A stretch of DNA of 63,962 nt, from the NCBI GenBank assembly GCA_017458675.1, contig JAFTAM010000182.1:1-63962 (forward strand), given 5' to 3'. The position numbers were made by a program, and so were the translations under genes. The notes under the pieces are model-generated. The model saw only the letters and a list, made by a program, of their open reading frames with translations, made no database searches and was not told where the DNA came from. The DNA is from a bacterium (GTDB taxonomy: Bacteria > Vulcanimicrobiota > Xenobia > Xenobiales > Xenobiaceae). Shown in pieces: positions 8,598 through 17,417 of this stretch (its first letter is position 1; each line of letters begins with the position of its first letter).

Positions 8598-11039
8598 TTA
8601 GATGTCGCTGTCGGTATCCGTATCGGTATCGGTGTCCGTATCGGTATCGGTGTCAGTGTCCGTATCGGAATCGGTGTCGGTGTCCGTATCGGTATCGGTG
8701 TCCGTATCGGTGTCCGTATCGGTATCGGTGTCCGTGTCGGTGTCCGTATCGGTATCGGTGTCCGTGTCGGTATCAGTATCGGTATCGGTGTCCGTATCGG
8801 TATCCGTGTCCGTGTCGGTATCTGTGTCCGTATCGGTATCGGTGTCAGTGTCCGTATCGGTATCCGTATCGGTATCGGTGTCCGTGTCGGTATCGGTATC
8901 CGTGTCGGTATCGGTGTCATCGTCACCCTCGGAAGCTACGAAGGTGGTCGCAGCGGGAGTTCCGAGGCCTTCGATCTCATCGACCACGGCGGTACCAGTA
9001 CCGGTAGCGGTTTCAGCAATTTCAGCGGTGAACAGGACTACGCTGTCAGGAGCGACTTCGACGGTAGCGAAATCAGCGGGATCAACGGCGACTTCAGGAG
9101 CGGCCTCGGGCTGCAGATCCTCGGGAATCTCGAAGTAGCAAACTTTAGTATCAGTAACGAATCTGCCGACTAAGGTCAGCTCGACTTCCTGACCGGGAGT
9201 GACAGCCATCTTATCGGTGTAGCCGGCAAGACTGTCGTCGGTGATGCCCAATACGATTTCGGAACTAGCGGGCATAGCGGCGATCACGGTAGCTTCTTCG
9301 CTGTCGACTTCTTCGTAAGTAGCGGTCAGGGAGATTTCGGTCTCAGCATCGAGTCCAGCGACGGTTACAGCGCCCTTGTCAGCGGTAGCGGCGTCGTTGT
9401 CAGCGGTGATTTCGGCCTTCTCGGTGACATCCTGATCCTCGGGAACGGGGCCCTTGCCCTCTTCCTCGGTGTAGATAGCCATTACCTTATAGTTAATGGT
9501 ATTGACGGCGTAAACCTTATCGCTGTCATCATCGGAATCGGAATCAGTGTCCGTATCGGTATCGGTATCCGTGTCGGTATCGGTATCCGTGTCGGTATCG
9601 GTGTCCGTATCGGTATCGGTATCCGTGTCGGTATCGGTGTCCGTATCGGTATCGGTGTCCGTATCGGAATCGGTGTCCGTATCGGTATCGGTGTCCGTAT
9701 CAGTATCGGTGTCCGTATCAGTATCGGTGTCCGTATCAGTATCGGTGTCCGTATCGGTGTCCGTATCAGTATCGGTGTCCGTGTCGGTGTCCGTATCGGT
9801 GTCGGTGTCCGTATCAGTATCGGTGTCCGTATCGGTATCGGTGTCGCCCTCAATATCGGAATCGGTGTCGGTGTCCGTGTCGGTGTCCGTATCGGAATCG
9901 GTGTCGGTGTCCGTATCGGTGTCCGTATCAGTGTCGGTGTCCGAATCGGTATCGGTGTCCGTATCGGTATCGGTGTCCGTGTCGGTGTCGGTGTCCGTAT
10001 CGGTGTCCGTATCGGTATCGGTATCGGTGTCCGTGTCGGTATCGGTGTCCGTATCGGTGTCCGTATCGGTATCGGTATCCGTGTCGGTGTCCGTATCGGT
10101 ATCGGTGTCCGTATCGGTATCGGTGTCCGTATCAGTATCGGTGTCCGTATCGGTATCCGTGTCCGTGTCGGTATCGTCGTCACCTTCAACGGGGACAAAC
10201 TGAGCGGTCTCCTGACCCATGGCCTCATCGACCACTACCATATTGGCGGTATTCGTTTCGGCATCGAAATACTCAGCTTCCGCATCGGCGGGAGCGATAG
10301 TTACCGCACTAACATCCTGGTCGGTAACATAAACGGTATTCATGTCAGCGCTGAAGTCTTCGAAAGTAGCTTTGATCGCATCTTCAGTACCGTACTCGCC
10401 GCCCATGTAGGAACCGTCTTCCTGAGGAATCAAAACGGTCTCATCCTTGATGCCGGAGAAAGTGGCGAAAGGAGTGACGTCAACCTTGTTGCCGTCTACA
10501 TCCACCAAGAAAGCCTGGAACCTGACATAATCTTCGGGAGCGATAACATAGTTATCAGCCTCAGCCACGAAGGGGGTTTCTTCGTTCAGATCTTTGATGG
10601 AAGGATCGGCTACAACGCCGCCGTATACGCCGTTCATGGCGTACCAGGTAATCTCATCAGCGCCAATGGCAACGACTTCGTTTGCAGCGTCATAATAGAC
10701 AGCGTTGGCAGTTACAGCGGTTTCAGAAACGCCGACGACTTCGAGGTCGTACTCAGTATCCTCAGCTCCGTGCTTGAGGGCGAGAGCGTCAGTCGTAGCA
10801 ACGGAGACGCCGTCTTTGTCGACGAAATTGAATTTTACGCTGGTAATATCGGGGGTCACGTCGGAGCGAGCAGCGAGCTCAGCCAACAGGTTGTACTGGA
10901 AGACAACTTTATTCTGTCCGCCAAACAACGGATTGGGAGTAGTAGAACCGCTGTCACCGCAGCCAGTGGCCATCAAACCTAGACCTAAGCTAGCTACAGC
11001 AGCAAAAGAAGCGAAACCAAAGACATTCTTCTTAGCCAT
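8598..11039 (-). CDS. Lipoprotein with two Asp-Thr repeat tracts
   Basis: An 813-residue lipoprotein from ATG at 11039 (MAKKNVFGF), with lipobox MATGC at Cys27. A GTG five codons upstream sits only one base from AAGGA, whereas the ATG start aligns with the paralogue at 13326. Layout: N-terminal beta-rich domain, a central tract of about 215 residues of Asp-Thr with rare Asp-Ser, a second beta-rich domain (KVYAVNTINYKV to FVASEG), then a C-terminal tract of about 110 residues ending DSDI. Outside the tracts it aligns with the lipoprotein at 11815-13326, which has no tracts at all. The tracts resemble the SD repeats of staphylococcal Sdr proteins in being acidic stalks; role here unknown. Confidence 0.85.
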   Translation of the reverse strand: MAKKNVFGFASFAAVASLGLGLMATGCGDSGSTTPNPLFGGQNKVVFQYNLLAELAARSDVTPDITSVKFNFVDKDGVSVATTDALALKHGAEDTEYDLEVVGVSETAVTANAVYYDAANEVVAIGADEITWYAMNGVYGGVVADPSIKDLNEETPFVAEADNYVIAPEDYVRFQAFLVDVDGNKVDVTPFATFSGIKDETVLIPQEDGSYMGGEYGTEDAIKATFEDFSADMNTVYVTDQDVSAVTIAPADAEAEYFDAETNTANMVVVDEAMGQETAQFVPVEGDDDTDTDTDTDTDTDTDTDTDTDTDTDTDTDTDTDTDTDTDTDTDTDTDTDTDTDTDTDTDTDTDTDTDTDTDTDTDTDSDTDTDTDTDTDTDTDSDTDTDTDTDTDSDIEGDTDTDTDTDTDTDTDTDTDTDTDTDTDTDTDTDTDTDTDTDTDTDTDTDTDTDTDTDTDSDTDTDTDTDTDTDTDTDTDTDTDTDTDTDTDTDTDTDTDTDSDSDDDSDKVYAVNTINYKVMAIYTEEEGKGPVPEDQDVTEKAEITADNDAATADKGAVTVAGLDAETEISLTATYEEVDSEEATVIAAMPASSEIVLGITDDSLAGYTDKMAVTPGQEVELTLVGRFVTDTKVCYFEIPEDLQPEAAPEVAVDPADFATVEVAPDSVVLFTAEIAETATGTGTAVVDEIEGLGTPAATTFVASEGDDDTDTDTDTDTDTDTDTDTDTDTDTDTDTDTDTDTDTDTDTDTDTDTDTDTDTDTDTDTDTDTDTDTDTDTDTDTDTDTDTDTDSDTDTDTDTDTDTDTDTDTDSDI
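8601..8930 (-). repeat. C-terminal Asp-Thr codon repeat tract
   Basis: About 110 residues of Asp-Thr with a few Asp-Ser, from EGDDD to the last codons DSDI. The DNA is a patchwork of GAY-ACN hexamers with higher-order units of 18-24 bp. Confidence 0.92.
9529..10184 (-). repeat. Central Asp-Thr codon repeat tract
   Basis: About 215 residues from EGDDD to DSDSDDDSDK. It is broken once, near 9845, by DSDIEGD, a motif that joins the exact C-terminal ending (DSDI) to the tract-entry motif (EGD), as if two tracts were fused. Confidence 0.92.
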
Positions 11040-11814
11040 AATGTTTATAGACACATCCTTTTATTATTCTCAAGCAGGCTAATCCTCATAATAGGAGCTT
11101 CCTGCCGCATTACATCTTGCGGAAAATTCCCTAAACGCGGGAACATCCCTGCTGAATTTTTTAAAATTTAATTCTCAAAGCCTGCATACCGCGCTAAATA
11201 CAATACACAGACAGCCGACCGTCATTCTCTTTGCCGTAAAAAAAGATCCACAAGTTTCTTTACGGTTTATTTTCCGAGGGTATCCCCGCAGCGTATGCCA
11301 GCGGAAAACCTCTGAGATAGGTTATAAGGTTATAATGACAAGATCGAGGGCCATAATTCTATGGCGCCTCTTCAACACCTTTAATATATATTCTGCCGAT
11401 TTGTTTCCTTCAAAGGCAGGAAACCGTTTATTCGGCCGCCGCCTCTAAATTACGCAAATACTTGTGGAAGCCTATAATATATGCGGCAAATTATACATTT
11501 ATTAAAGCAAATATGCAAGCCTAAAAGCCGAAAATACAGCCAATTTTTAGAAATTTTACGTATATTTGCAATAAAAAAACGCATATAGCCGACGAGTGAG
11601 CCTCTATTTACTATCCGTCTTCCCCGTCTGCCGTTCAGGCGGTCTTATATCATCCTGAGCCGGCTGAAGAGCCCTGCATACATACTATTATATATATTTG
11701 GATTCTCCGCTTCAATCAAGATGGCGAACGATAAGAGCGAGGACGGTCTCCGGCGCTTGCGGCAGCAGCGCCGCGAAGCCAGAATCAGCTTCGCGGCGAA
11801 AGACAAACAGACTT
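11040..11814 (-). other. Long intergenic region between two lipoprotein genes
   Basis: About 775 bp without a credible gene. It should hold the promoter of the Asp-Thr lipoprotein, but no clear -35/-10 pair stands out. It contains AT-rich stretches around 11480-11600 and several small inverted repeats, such as GCGGCAGG...CCTGCCGC-like segments near 11100. At its right end is the hairpin 11769-11798. Confidence 0.5.
11769..11798 (-). terminator. Strong hairpin after the tract-less lipoprotein gene
   Basis: Perfect 11-bp stem CGCCGCGAAGC / GCTTCGCGGCG with an 8-nt loop, 16 bp past the stop codon at 11815. No U-run follows on the minus strand, so it may be a 3'-stabilising hairpin or a weak terminator. 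Confidence 0.5.
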
Positions 11815-13326
11815 CTATTCAGCCGTTTTTACGCTGATATTAGTGGACAAAGCTCCCGGGAGACCGTCAATGGGAGCCAGGTCCGCAGTGCCTTCGGCAT
11901 CGCTGCTTAAACCGGTGGGAACGCTAAGTATATATTCAACCACGCTGTCCTCAGCGGCCTCAAGGCTTACGTCGGCAGAAGACAGGTCGCTGCTGAGCGT
12001 AACCGCAGCGGCAGCGGCGGGCAGCTTATCCTCGGCGATATCGACAAAATCCATAAACGTCTTCTCAGAAGAAACAGGCCAGCTGAAAATGCCCTTCAAA
12101 TAGAGCTCTGCCGTGTCGCCTGCGGCAGCGGTCACATCGAGAGTGGCGCCTTCTTCGCCTTCATAAGCCAAACCGATATTGACGGAAGGGGCGGCTACCT
12201 CAATCGTAATTTCATCCTCAAGAAGCTCAGCCTCGGCGGAGGGAATATAGGAGGCTTTTACCGCGACGTTATGGGCGTCGGCTTCGGCGTCGAAATCGGA
12301 AACCGTAACGACCGCCTTATTTTCCGAAGCGGCGACGCCGCTGGCAGTAAGGGTCAGTATCGAATCGGAGGTTACGTTCTGAGGGGCAGGAACAGGTCCT
12401 TTGCCCTTCGTATCGCTGTAAACCGCTTCGACGACAAACTCCTCTTCGTTCAGCGCATAAACTTTTTTGTCTATGGGAGAAGTTATCTCGGTCAGGCCCA
12501 AATCATTTTCTACATAAGCCAAATAAGTAAATTTGCCGGTACTCTTCTCGTTGAGTTCACCGGATACGGGAGTAATGGCAATGGACTCAATCTGCTGATC
12601 GGTGACATAAATGCCGCCTTCCAGCTCTGCGCTTAGAGCCTTGATCCCGGCAGCCATATTTGCCTTAATGCCGCTGGCGAAACCGTAATCTGCGCCTTCA
12701 TAGGCACCGCCCGCAGCTTCCTTTAAAATTGAAGGATCAATTCCGCTGATCGTGGCGAAAGGCGTCACATTTACGCTCTCCTGAGAATTTTCGGGAACCA
12801 GAAACGCAGCGATATTGACTTTTTCTTTAGGAGCAATAACCGTTCTGTCGGCTTCCACCGTAAAGACACAGTCGCCCAGTTCATTTACTTCGGGGGAAGA
12901 AACGATGCCGACGGAGCTGCCGCTGCTTTCGCTCCAGGTTATCTTATCCACGCCGGCTGCGATAATATTGCCGCTCACATCATAATATACGGCATTGGCT
13001 ACCGCAGCGTCTACGCCTACCCCGGGAACCGTAACGGTAATGTCTTCGGCAGCTTCGCCGTGAGAGATCGAATATTTATCGGAAACCGTCACCTGAGCGC
13101 CGCTGGGATCGGTAAAATTATATCTGACGGCGGCGATTTCAGCCTTCAGATCGGTACGGGCAGCGGAAGAAGCTAAAGAAGTATATTTAAACTGAACATA
13201 GGAGCTGCCGGCGATAGAGCTTGCGCTCGTAGAACCGCTGCTGTTGCCGCATCCGGTTACTAGCAGACTGCAGCCTGCGGCAGCCGCAAAAGCGACAAAA
13301 CCAAAAAGATTCTTTTTGATCATCAT
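11815..13326 (-). CDS. Lipoprotein, tract-less paralogue of the Asp-Thr lipoprotein
   Basis: A 503-residue lipoprotein with signal peptide MMIKKNLFGFVAFAAAAGC-type and lipobox LVTGC. It aligns along its whole length with the protein at 8598-11039: shared stretches are 'VANAVYYD', 'VTPFAT', 'IYVTDQ', 'KVYAL', 'GKGPVPAPQNVT'. Where the paralogue has its 215-residue Asp-Thr tract, this one has only a short linker (ENDLGLTEITSPID). AAGGA lies 11 nt before ATG. It is downstream of gspK in the same direction, 170 bp away, and could be a T2SS substrate or envelope protein; this is inference from position. Confidence 0.8.
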   Translation of the reverse strand: MMIKKNLFGFVAFAAAAGCSLLVTGCGNSSGSTSASSIAGSSYVQFKYTSLASSAARTDLKAEIAAVRYNFTDPSGAQVTVSDKYSISHGEAAEDITVTVPGVGVDAAVANAVYYDVSGNIIAAGVDKITWSESSGSSVGIVSSPEVNELGDCVFTVEADRTVIAPKEKVNIAAFLVPENSQESVNVTPFATISGIDPSILKEAAGGAYEGADYGFASGIKANMAAGIKALSAELEGGIYVTDQQIESIAITPVSGELNEKSTGKFTYLAYVENDLGLTEITSPIDKKVYALNEEEFVVEAVYSDTKGKGPVPAPQNVTSDSILTLTASGVAASENKAVVTVSDFDAEADAHNVAVKASYIPSAEAELLEDEITIEVAAPSVNIGLAYEGEEGATLDVTAAAGDTAELYLKGIFSWPVSSEKTFMDFVDIAEDKLPAAAAAVTLSSDLSSADVSLEAAEDSVVEYILSVPTGLSSDAEGTADLAPIDGLPGALSTNISVKTAE

Positions 13327-13496
13327 ACAAAAATACGTCCTTACATATTTATTGAGCGGTCAATCGGCATTCCGAATAATAAAAGCCTTCCGCTGCTAAA
13401 TTCAAGCTGTTTTCACGTTTTAAAAGGTTCTTCCTTCCGCAGAGCTCATACTTGTATTCAATCCGCTGCAAAGAGAAGAATCAAAACAGAGTATAA

Positions 13497-14600
13497 TTAC
13501 TGAATTTCCCAATATACCGGCTTAACGGTTCCGCCGTCGCGCTTGACCACGGTGTGCAGCTTTACCCGCCCGGGCGCAGCGAGAACCTCGGCGTCAACGC
13601 TGAAATACGTGCTTTTAACGCACAGATAATCCTGAATGCGGAAAAGCAAATCGGCGTCCATTCCGGTAACGTTATTTAATTCGTCAGTTCTGGAAAAAGG
13701 AGAAGAGCGTCTATGAGAGTCGATCTCCTGAACCAGCGTCTGAGTCATATCTGCATCTAAGCAGCGCAGCACTTCCAAAGGAGCGGTATTTATATTGATT
13801 TTGCCGCTCGAGCAGACCGTCACCCAATCCTCCCAGGGGCTTTCCGCACTAAGTCCCTGCGTCTGCGCCTCAGGCACAGAAAGGCTGTAATTAGGCAGCT
13901 CGCTTTCTTCTGATGAAAATTCGCCGCCGCTTTCCGACGAAGCGCCGGCAGAGGCGACCGCCGCGCCTCCGACCGTACTCTGCAGAACCTGCTGCGCTCG
14001 GTGATTTACATAATGAGGACGCTCCTGCCAGCCGGGCAAAGCCAGGAGCTCCTTAATGCAGTCCAGAGGTCCGTCCTTTATAAGCATATTAGCCGCATAG
14101 TCAGGCCCCTCGCCGCCTTGGGCGCGCCTCACGGAATCAGGGTCAGTCCAATCCAGAAAACGGTCGCAGGCTTCCTCTCCGCTCTGCAGGCCTCCGTATT
14201 CAAACAGACGCACCAGAGCCTTCTGCAGATATTCGCAGCTGTCGGGATTCTTCTGCATGGCGCTCAGGGGAAACTTGCTTTCCTCATCGACGACGCTGAC
14301 CGTGACGTGCTTGCCCTCCCATACCAGAGAGACCGATCCGGCCGCCCAGGCTTCATTCAGATTGTCTGAACCGTTAGTATCGGATTTTAAAAGGGCATAC
14401 CCCATCTCCACGGCGGATCGGGCCATCTGATAATTGTTTTCCCGCTCGGAGGTATATTTATAAAGCTCGGTGGCGTCGACGCCGACTTCGGTCATGTGGG
14501 CCGATATAGCAATAGCTATGAGTATCGCTCCCAATACCGCCATTAAAATCATAATCAGCCCTCCCTCACCAGCGCGCCGATTTTGCAGCCGGAGCGGCAA
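13497..14600 (-). CDS. gspK: Type II secretion minor pseudopilin GspK
   Basis: A 367-residue pseudopilin of the T2SS. After a short basic leader (MPLRLQNRRAGEGG) comes the hydrophobic helix LIMILMAVLGAILIAIA; the prepilin peptidase would cut after Gly14, and as usual for GspK the +5 Glu is absent. The large periplasmic domain has the 'FLDWTDPDS' calcium-site-like motif and the helix-hairpin-helix-like 'ININTAPLEVLRCLD' that defines the T2SSK family. The start overlaps the 3' end of gspJ by 35 bp, showing a joint operon. GspK caps the pseudopilus with GspI and GspJ. Confidence 0.92.
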   Translation of the reverse strand: MPLRLQNRRAGEGGLIMILMAVLGAILIAIAISAHMTEVGVDATELYKYTSERENNYQMARSAVEMGYALLKSDTNGSDNLNEAWAAGSVSLVWEGKHVTVSVVDEESKFPLSAMQKNPDSCEYLQKALVRLFEYGGLQSGEEACDRFLDWTDPDSVRRAQGGEGPDYAANMLIKDGPLDCIKELLALPGWQERPHYVNHRAQQVLQSTVGGAAVASAGASSESGGEFSSEESELPNYSLSVPEAQTQGLSAESPWEDWVTVCSSGKININTAPLEVLRCLDADMTQTLVQEIDSHRRSSPFSRTDELNNVTGMDADLLFRIQDYLCVKSTYFSVDAEVLAAPGRVKLHTVVKRDGGTVKPVYWEIQ

Positions 14601-15366
14601 TAAATACCAAAGGTTCTCCCGTCCTCAGTATAAAAGTTATCTTTATCCACTTGGGAACCGTACGCGGAGAGGTCCATTCCTGCTGCCAGATCTCCGCATC
14701 ATCGGAATATTCCGCATTGATGCCTATAACCTCATAACTCAGAACCTGCCAGGGAGCTTCGGATAAATCGGCTTCCTCATGCAGTCCCAGGGGATCGGCC
14801 CAGGGAAACTGGCGGTAGGCCAGATATACGCCTGAATTTTCGCTGTTCTGAACGCCGGCTAAAGTTTTCTCCGGCCTGGACTTGGCTTTGGCGCTGCCGT
14901 CGCCGTTTACCGCTCCCTTTTCAAAGGAACTGTCAATAAATGAGTTCAGTCTGTCTTCGTCGACCCGGCCGGACGAATCTTCCAAAATAGTAAAGCTCAC
15001 CTCCGCCGCACCGGGGTTGGCAAAACCTTTGGGAAAATACGTCGTCTTAAAGGTCAAAAACGCGCGGTCGGTCTGCGTACCCCTTTTACCGTAAAAAAAG
15101 GCGTTCTTCAAAGCGGCGGGATGGATGCGGCTGGCGGGAACGGTTTTGACGTTCGCCCCCTCCGGGACCTCGGCATAAAGACAGCGAAGCTGCCAGCGGA
15201 GCAGCTCTGCGGCCTCTATGGTCTCTTTTTTGCGCTTGTATCCGGCTTCGGTATGGCGCACGGAAACATTCATCTGTACGGTTATATAAGCTATCAAAGA
15301 ATATACCAGGATAGCCAAACCCATAACTATAGTGATTTCCAGAAGTGTAAAGCCGGATCGTCTCAT
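14566..15366 (-). CDS. gspJ: Type II secretion minor pseudopilin GspJ
   Basis: A 266-residue minor pseudopilin. The prepilin cleavage site is MRRSG/FTLLEITIV with Gly-1, Phe+1 and Glu+5 all present, followed by the hydrophobic N-helix. The C-terminal part 'WIKITFILRTGEPLVFIAAP' fits the last strands of GspJ. It sits between gspI and gspK, the canonical I-J-K order, which supports the assignment because sequence likeness beyond the N-helix is weak in this family. A 197-bp gap separates it from gspI. Confidence 0.85.
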   Translation of the reverse strand: MRRSGFTLLEITIVMGLAILVYSLIAYITVQMNVSVRHTEAGYKRKKETIEAAELLRWQLRCLYAEVPEGANVKTVPASRIHPAALKNAFFYGKRGTQTDRAFLTFKTTYFPKGFANPGAAEVSFTILEDSSGRVDEDRLNSFIDSSFEKGAVNGDGSAKAKSRPEKTLAGVQNSENSGVYLAYRQFPWADPLGLHEEADLSEAPWQVLSYEVIGINAEYSDDAEIWQQEWTSPRTVPKWIKITFILRTGEPLVFIAAPAAKSARW

Positions 15367-15563
15367 TTAAAACTTCAGAAAAACAAAACTCTGCTACTAT
15401 ATATTATATGTTAAAAAGGCTTATTTGCCGAATGTTCGGGATGACGCTGCAGGCCGGGCAGCCCGCGGCGGCAGCGAATAATTCTGCACAGAACGCATAA
15501 CGCAAAATGCCGGGAATGACGCAGCCGCACTTTATTCTCAGCGGCGGAGAGCCGCGGAATTCC

Positions 15564-15965
15564 TTAAAGCGAAGAGCTCTTTCCCGAATCCGAGGGGCTT
15601 GCAGACATACCTCTCAGCCGGTAAGCCGAAACTGCCGCGCCCTGTCCGGTTCTGTCGCCCTTCACCGTACTGCAGGCACAGTCAATACGCGGGTCTGAGG
15701 GCATGCTGCGGACTGTTACCGTATAAATTATATTATCCAGCGTATCTGTCGTATCTCCGGAAGCGCTGAAGTCCATAGTCTTTTCCAGAGCCGCCGAGGC
15801 CACGACCAGATTGCGGTAGCGGCGCTCCAAATTGGCCACGCTCTGTACATGACGGCCGAAGCCGCTCAGCAGCGCGCCGAACACCATTGAAGCCAGCGCC
15901 AGCGCCACCAGCACCTCTATAAGAGAAAAGGCTTCAGTTTTTTTTAAGGCGCGGCGCTTCATCAT
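15564..15965 (-). CDS. gspI: Type II secretion minor pseudopilin GspI
   Basis: A 133-residue pseudopilin. The ATG at 15965 has AAGGG 7 nt upstream; a GTG six codons earlier is possible but less likely. The prepilin site is ALKKTEA/FSLIEVLVALAL with Glu+5; Ala instead of Gly at -1 is tolerated by prepilin peptidases but unusual. Small size and position before gspJ fit GspI. It lies 31 bp after the unknown exported protein gene, so the two are probably cotranscribed. Confidence 0.8.
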   Translation of the reverse strand: MMKRRALKKTEAFSLIEVLVALALASMVFGALLSGFGRHVQSVANLERRYRNLVVASAALEKTMDFSASGDTTDTLDNIIYTVTVRSMPSDPRIDCACSTVKGDRTGQGAAVSAYRLRGMSASPSDSGKSSSL

Positions 15966-15996
15966 ACAATGCCCTTCATTCACCTTACAAATTCAG

Positions 15997-17292
15997 TCAG
16001 CTTTTACCGGCGCGCCGAGCAGCCTTTTCACGCTGCCGCATCTGTTCAATAAAAGCCTCGCGTTCTGCCCTGCGTCCCTGATCTCTGCCTAAAGCCGCCT
16101 GCCAAACTACGTCCTGACCGGTCAGATCTATGTTGTAATGAGCAAAAATCTGCGACCACTCCAGATTGCGCGCAGCCATTTTGACAACATCTTCAACATC
16201 GACAAAGGCCATACGCGCCGCTGCCAGAGACAGAGCCTGATCTATAAAGGTCAGCCCCGTTTCATTGAGAAGTTCGCGCTCCATATCGGTTTCTTTATAG
16301 TAAAGGCTCATCAGCCATCCTAAAGCCTGCAGCTCAGCGCCGTCAAGACTGTCAAATTCCCAGCGTCTGTCGAGAGAATCCGGATAGCTCGAGCGCATCA
16401 GGGTAGGAATAGTGGCATAATTTTCGCCCCTTATCATACTGGCATAAATCGGCGCCAAAGGACCGTCCACGAAGATTTGCGGATCAACGCTGAACATGGA
16501 CGCTACATCACTCCACTCCACTACTTCGCCCACGCGCACCTCTAAAAAGGTCGTCACCGAAAAAGGCTTGTACTTCGCTAAGGTTCCGGCAATAATCCAA
16601 TCGGCGACCTTCAGCGTGCGCCCCGCCGGCTTATTCAGCATTTCCACGGTGAGATTATTGGTATTTTCCAAGGCTTCGCGCACATTCCTCACCTCTTCGC
16701 CGGACATGCGGTGACGCACTATGCAGACGGAATCGGGAAGAACCGGTGAAAAAGACGGCAATTTGGCGGCGCTACGCAGTCCCGGACGTACATCGGGCAT
16801 AAAATGGACGTACTCTTTATCGCGGTTTACCCGCTGTCCGCTGAGCAGCTCGCGCACCGGCTTTGGCAGCGTTTCCGGATCGATATTCAGCGCCTTGGCG
16901 ACCTCATCCCAGCGGTGGACGCGCCTGAGTTCCAATGCCTCGTTCAGAGAAGCGCCCTGGTTCATTAAAGAGAGAGCAACCACTGCGTCGGCATAGGTAT
17001 AGCCGGCAATAAACATCTCTTCGGTTACCCGGGGGGGAATGTCATAGGCCTCCGCAAACCAGAGAGAAGCCAGACGGGCGTCGGCAAGAGCCTGAACAGA
17101 TTTGCCCTTTAGATTTTTATCCTTGTCCGAATCTTCATTTTTATTTTCAAAATTGTACGATTTCACCTGACCCTTCGGAGCAGGTCCGTAGGCTTCGGAA
17201 TCATTATGGTTCGGAGCGCTCCAGGCCGAGGCGGAAATAACTATGCCGGCAGCAAGATAAGCTCCCAGGGCCGCTTTGTAAAACTTACTCAT
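15997..17292 (-). CDS. Unknown exported protein embedded in the T2SS cluster
   Basis: A 431-residue protein with an N-terminal signal peptide (cleavage near SASA/WSAP). No family recognised. The mature part starts with a charged, Lys/Asp/Asn-rich linker (residues about 40-65) and then is mostly helical, with repeated short units such as 'ADARLASLWFAEAY', 'YADAVVALSLMNQG' and 'IDQALSLAAARMAF', and ends in a basic tail rich in Arg/Glu. It lies between gspC and gspI with short spacing, so it is a candidate accessory component of the secretion system or a periplasmic chaperone; no sequence motif proves this. Confidence 0.65.
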   Translation of the reverse strand: MSKFYKAALGAYLAAGIVISASAWSAPNHNDSEAYGPAPKGQVKSYNFENKNEDSDKDKNLKGKSVQALADARLASLWFAEAYDIPPRVTEEMFIAGYTYADAVVALSLMNQGASLNEALELRRVHRWDEVAKALNIDPETLPKPVRELLSGQRVNRDKEYVHFMPDVRPGLRSAAKLPSFSPVLPDSVCIVRHRMSGEEVRNVREALENTNNLTVEMLNKPAGRTLKVADWIIAGTLAKYKPFSVTTFLEVRVGEVVEWSDVASMFSVDPQIFVDGPLAPIYASMIRGENYATIPTLMRSSYPDSLDRRWEFDSLDGAELQALGWLMSLYYKETDMERELLNETGLTFIDQALSLAAARMAFVDVEDVVKMAARNLEWSQIFAHYNIDLTGQDVVWQAALGRDQGRRAEREAFIEQMRQREKAARRAGKS

Positions 17293-17417
17293 AACCAGGC
17301 TATTTTTACCTTTCCGATACGTGCTTCCTTCTTGAATTTACGATTTTCTTCCGCCGACCCGGCAGAGAGGCGTCCCGCCGTTCCTGGAGCGGCAGAAAGT
17401 TCCGCTCCCGGCAAACT

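Noticed and set aside
6404-10228. Long open frames on the plus strand (Ser-Val and Ser-Ala repeats) and in a second minus frame (Pro-Thr-rich) across the tracts
   Set aside because: They are by-products of the hexamer repeats; none has start signals, and the frame with lipobox and folded domains explains the DNA.
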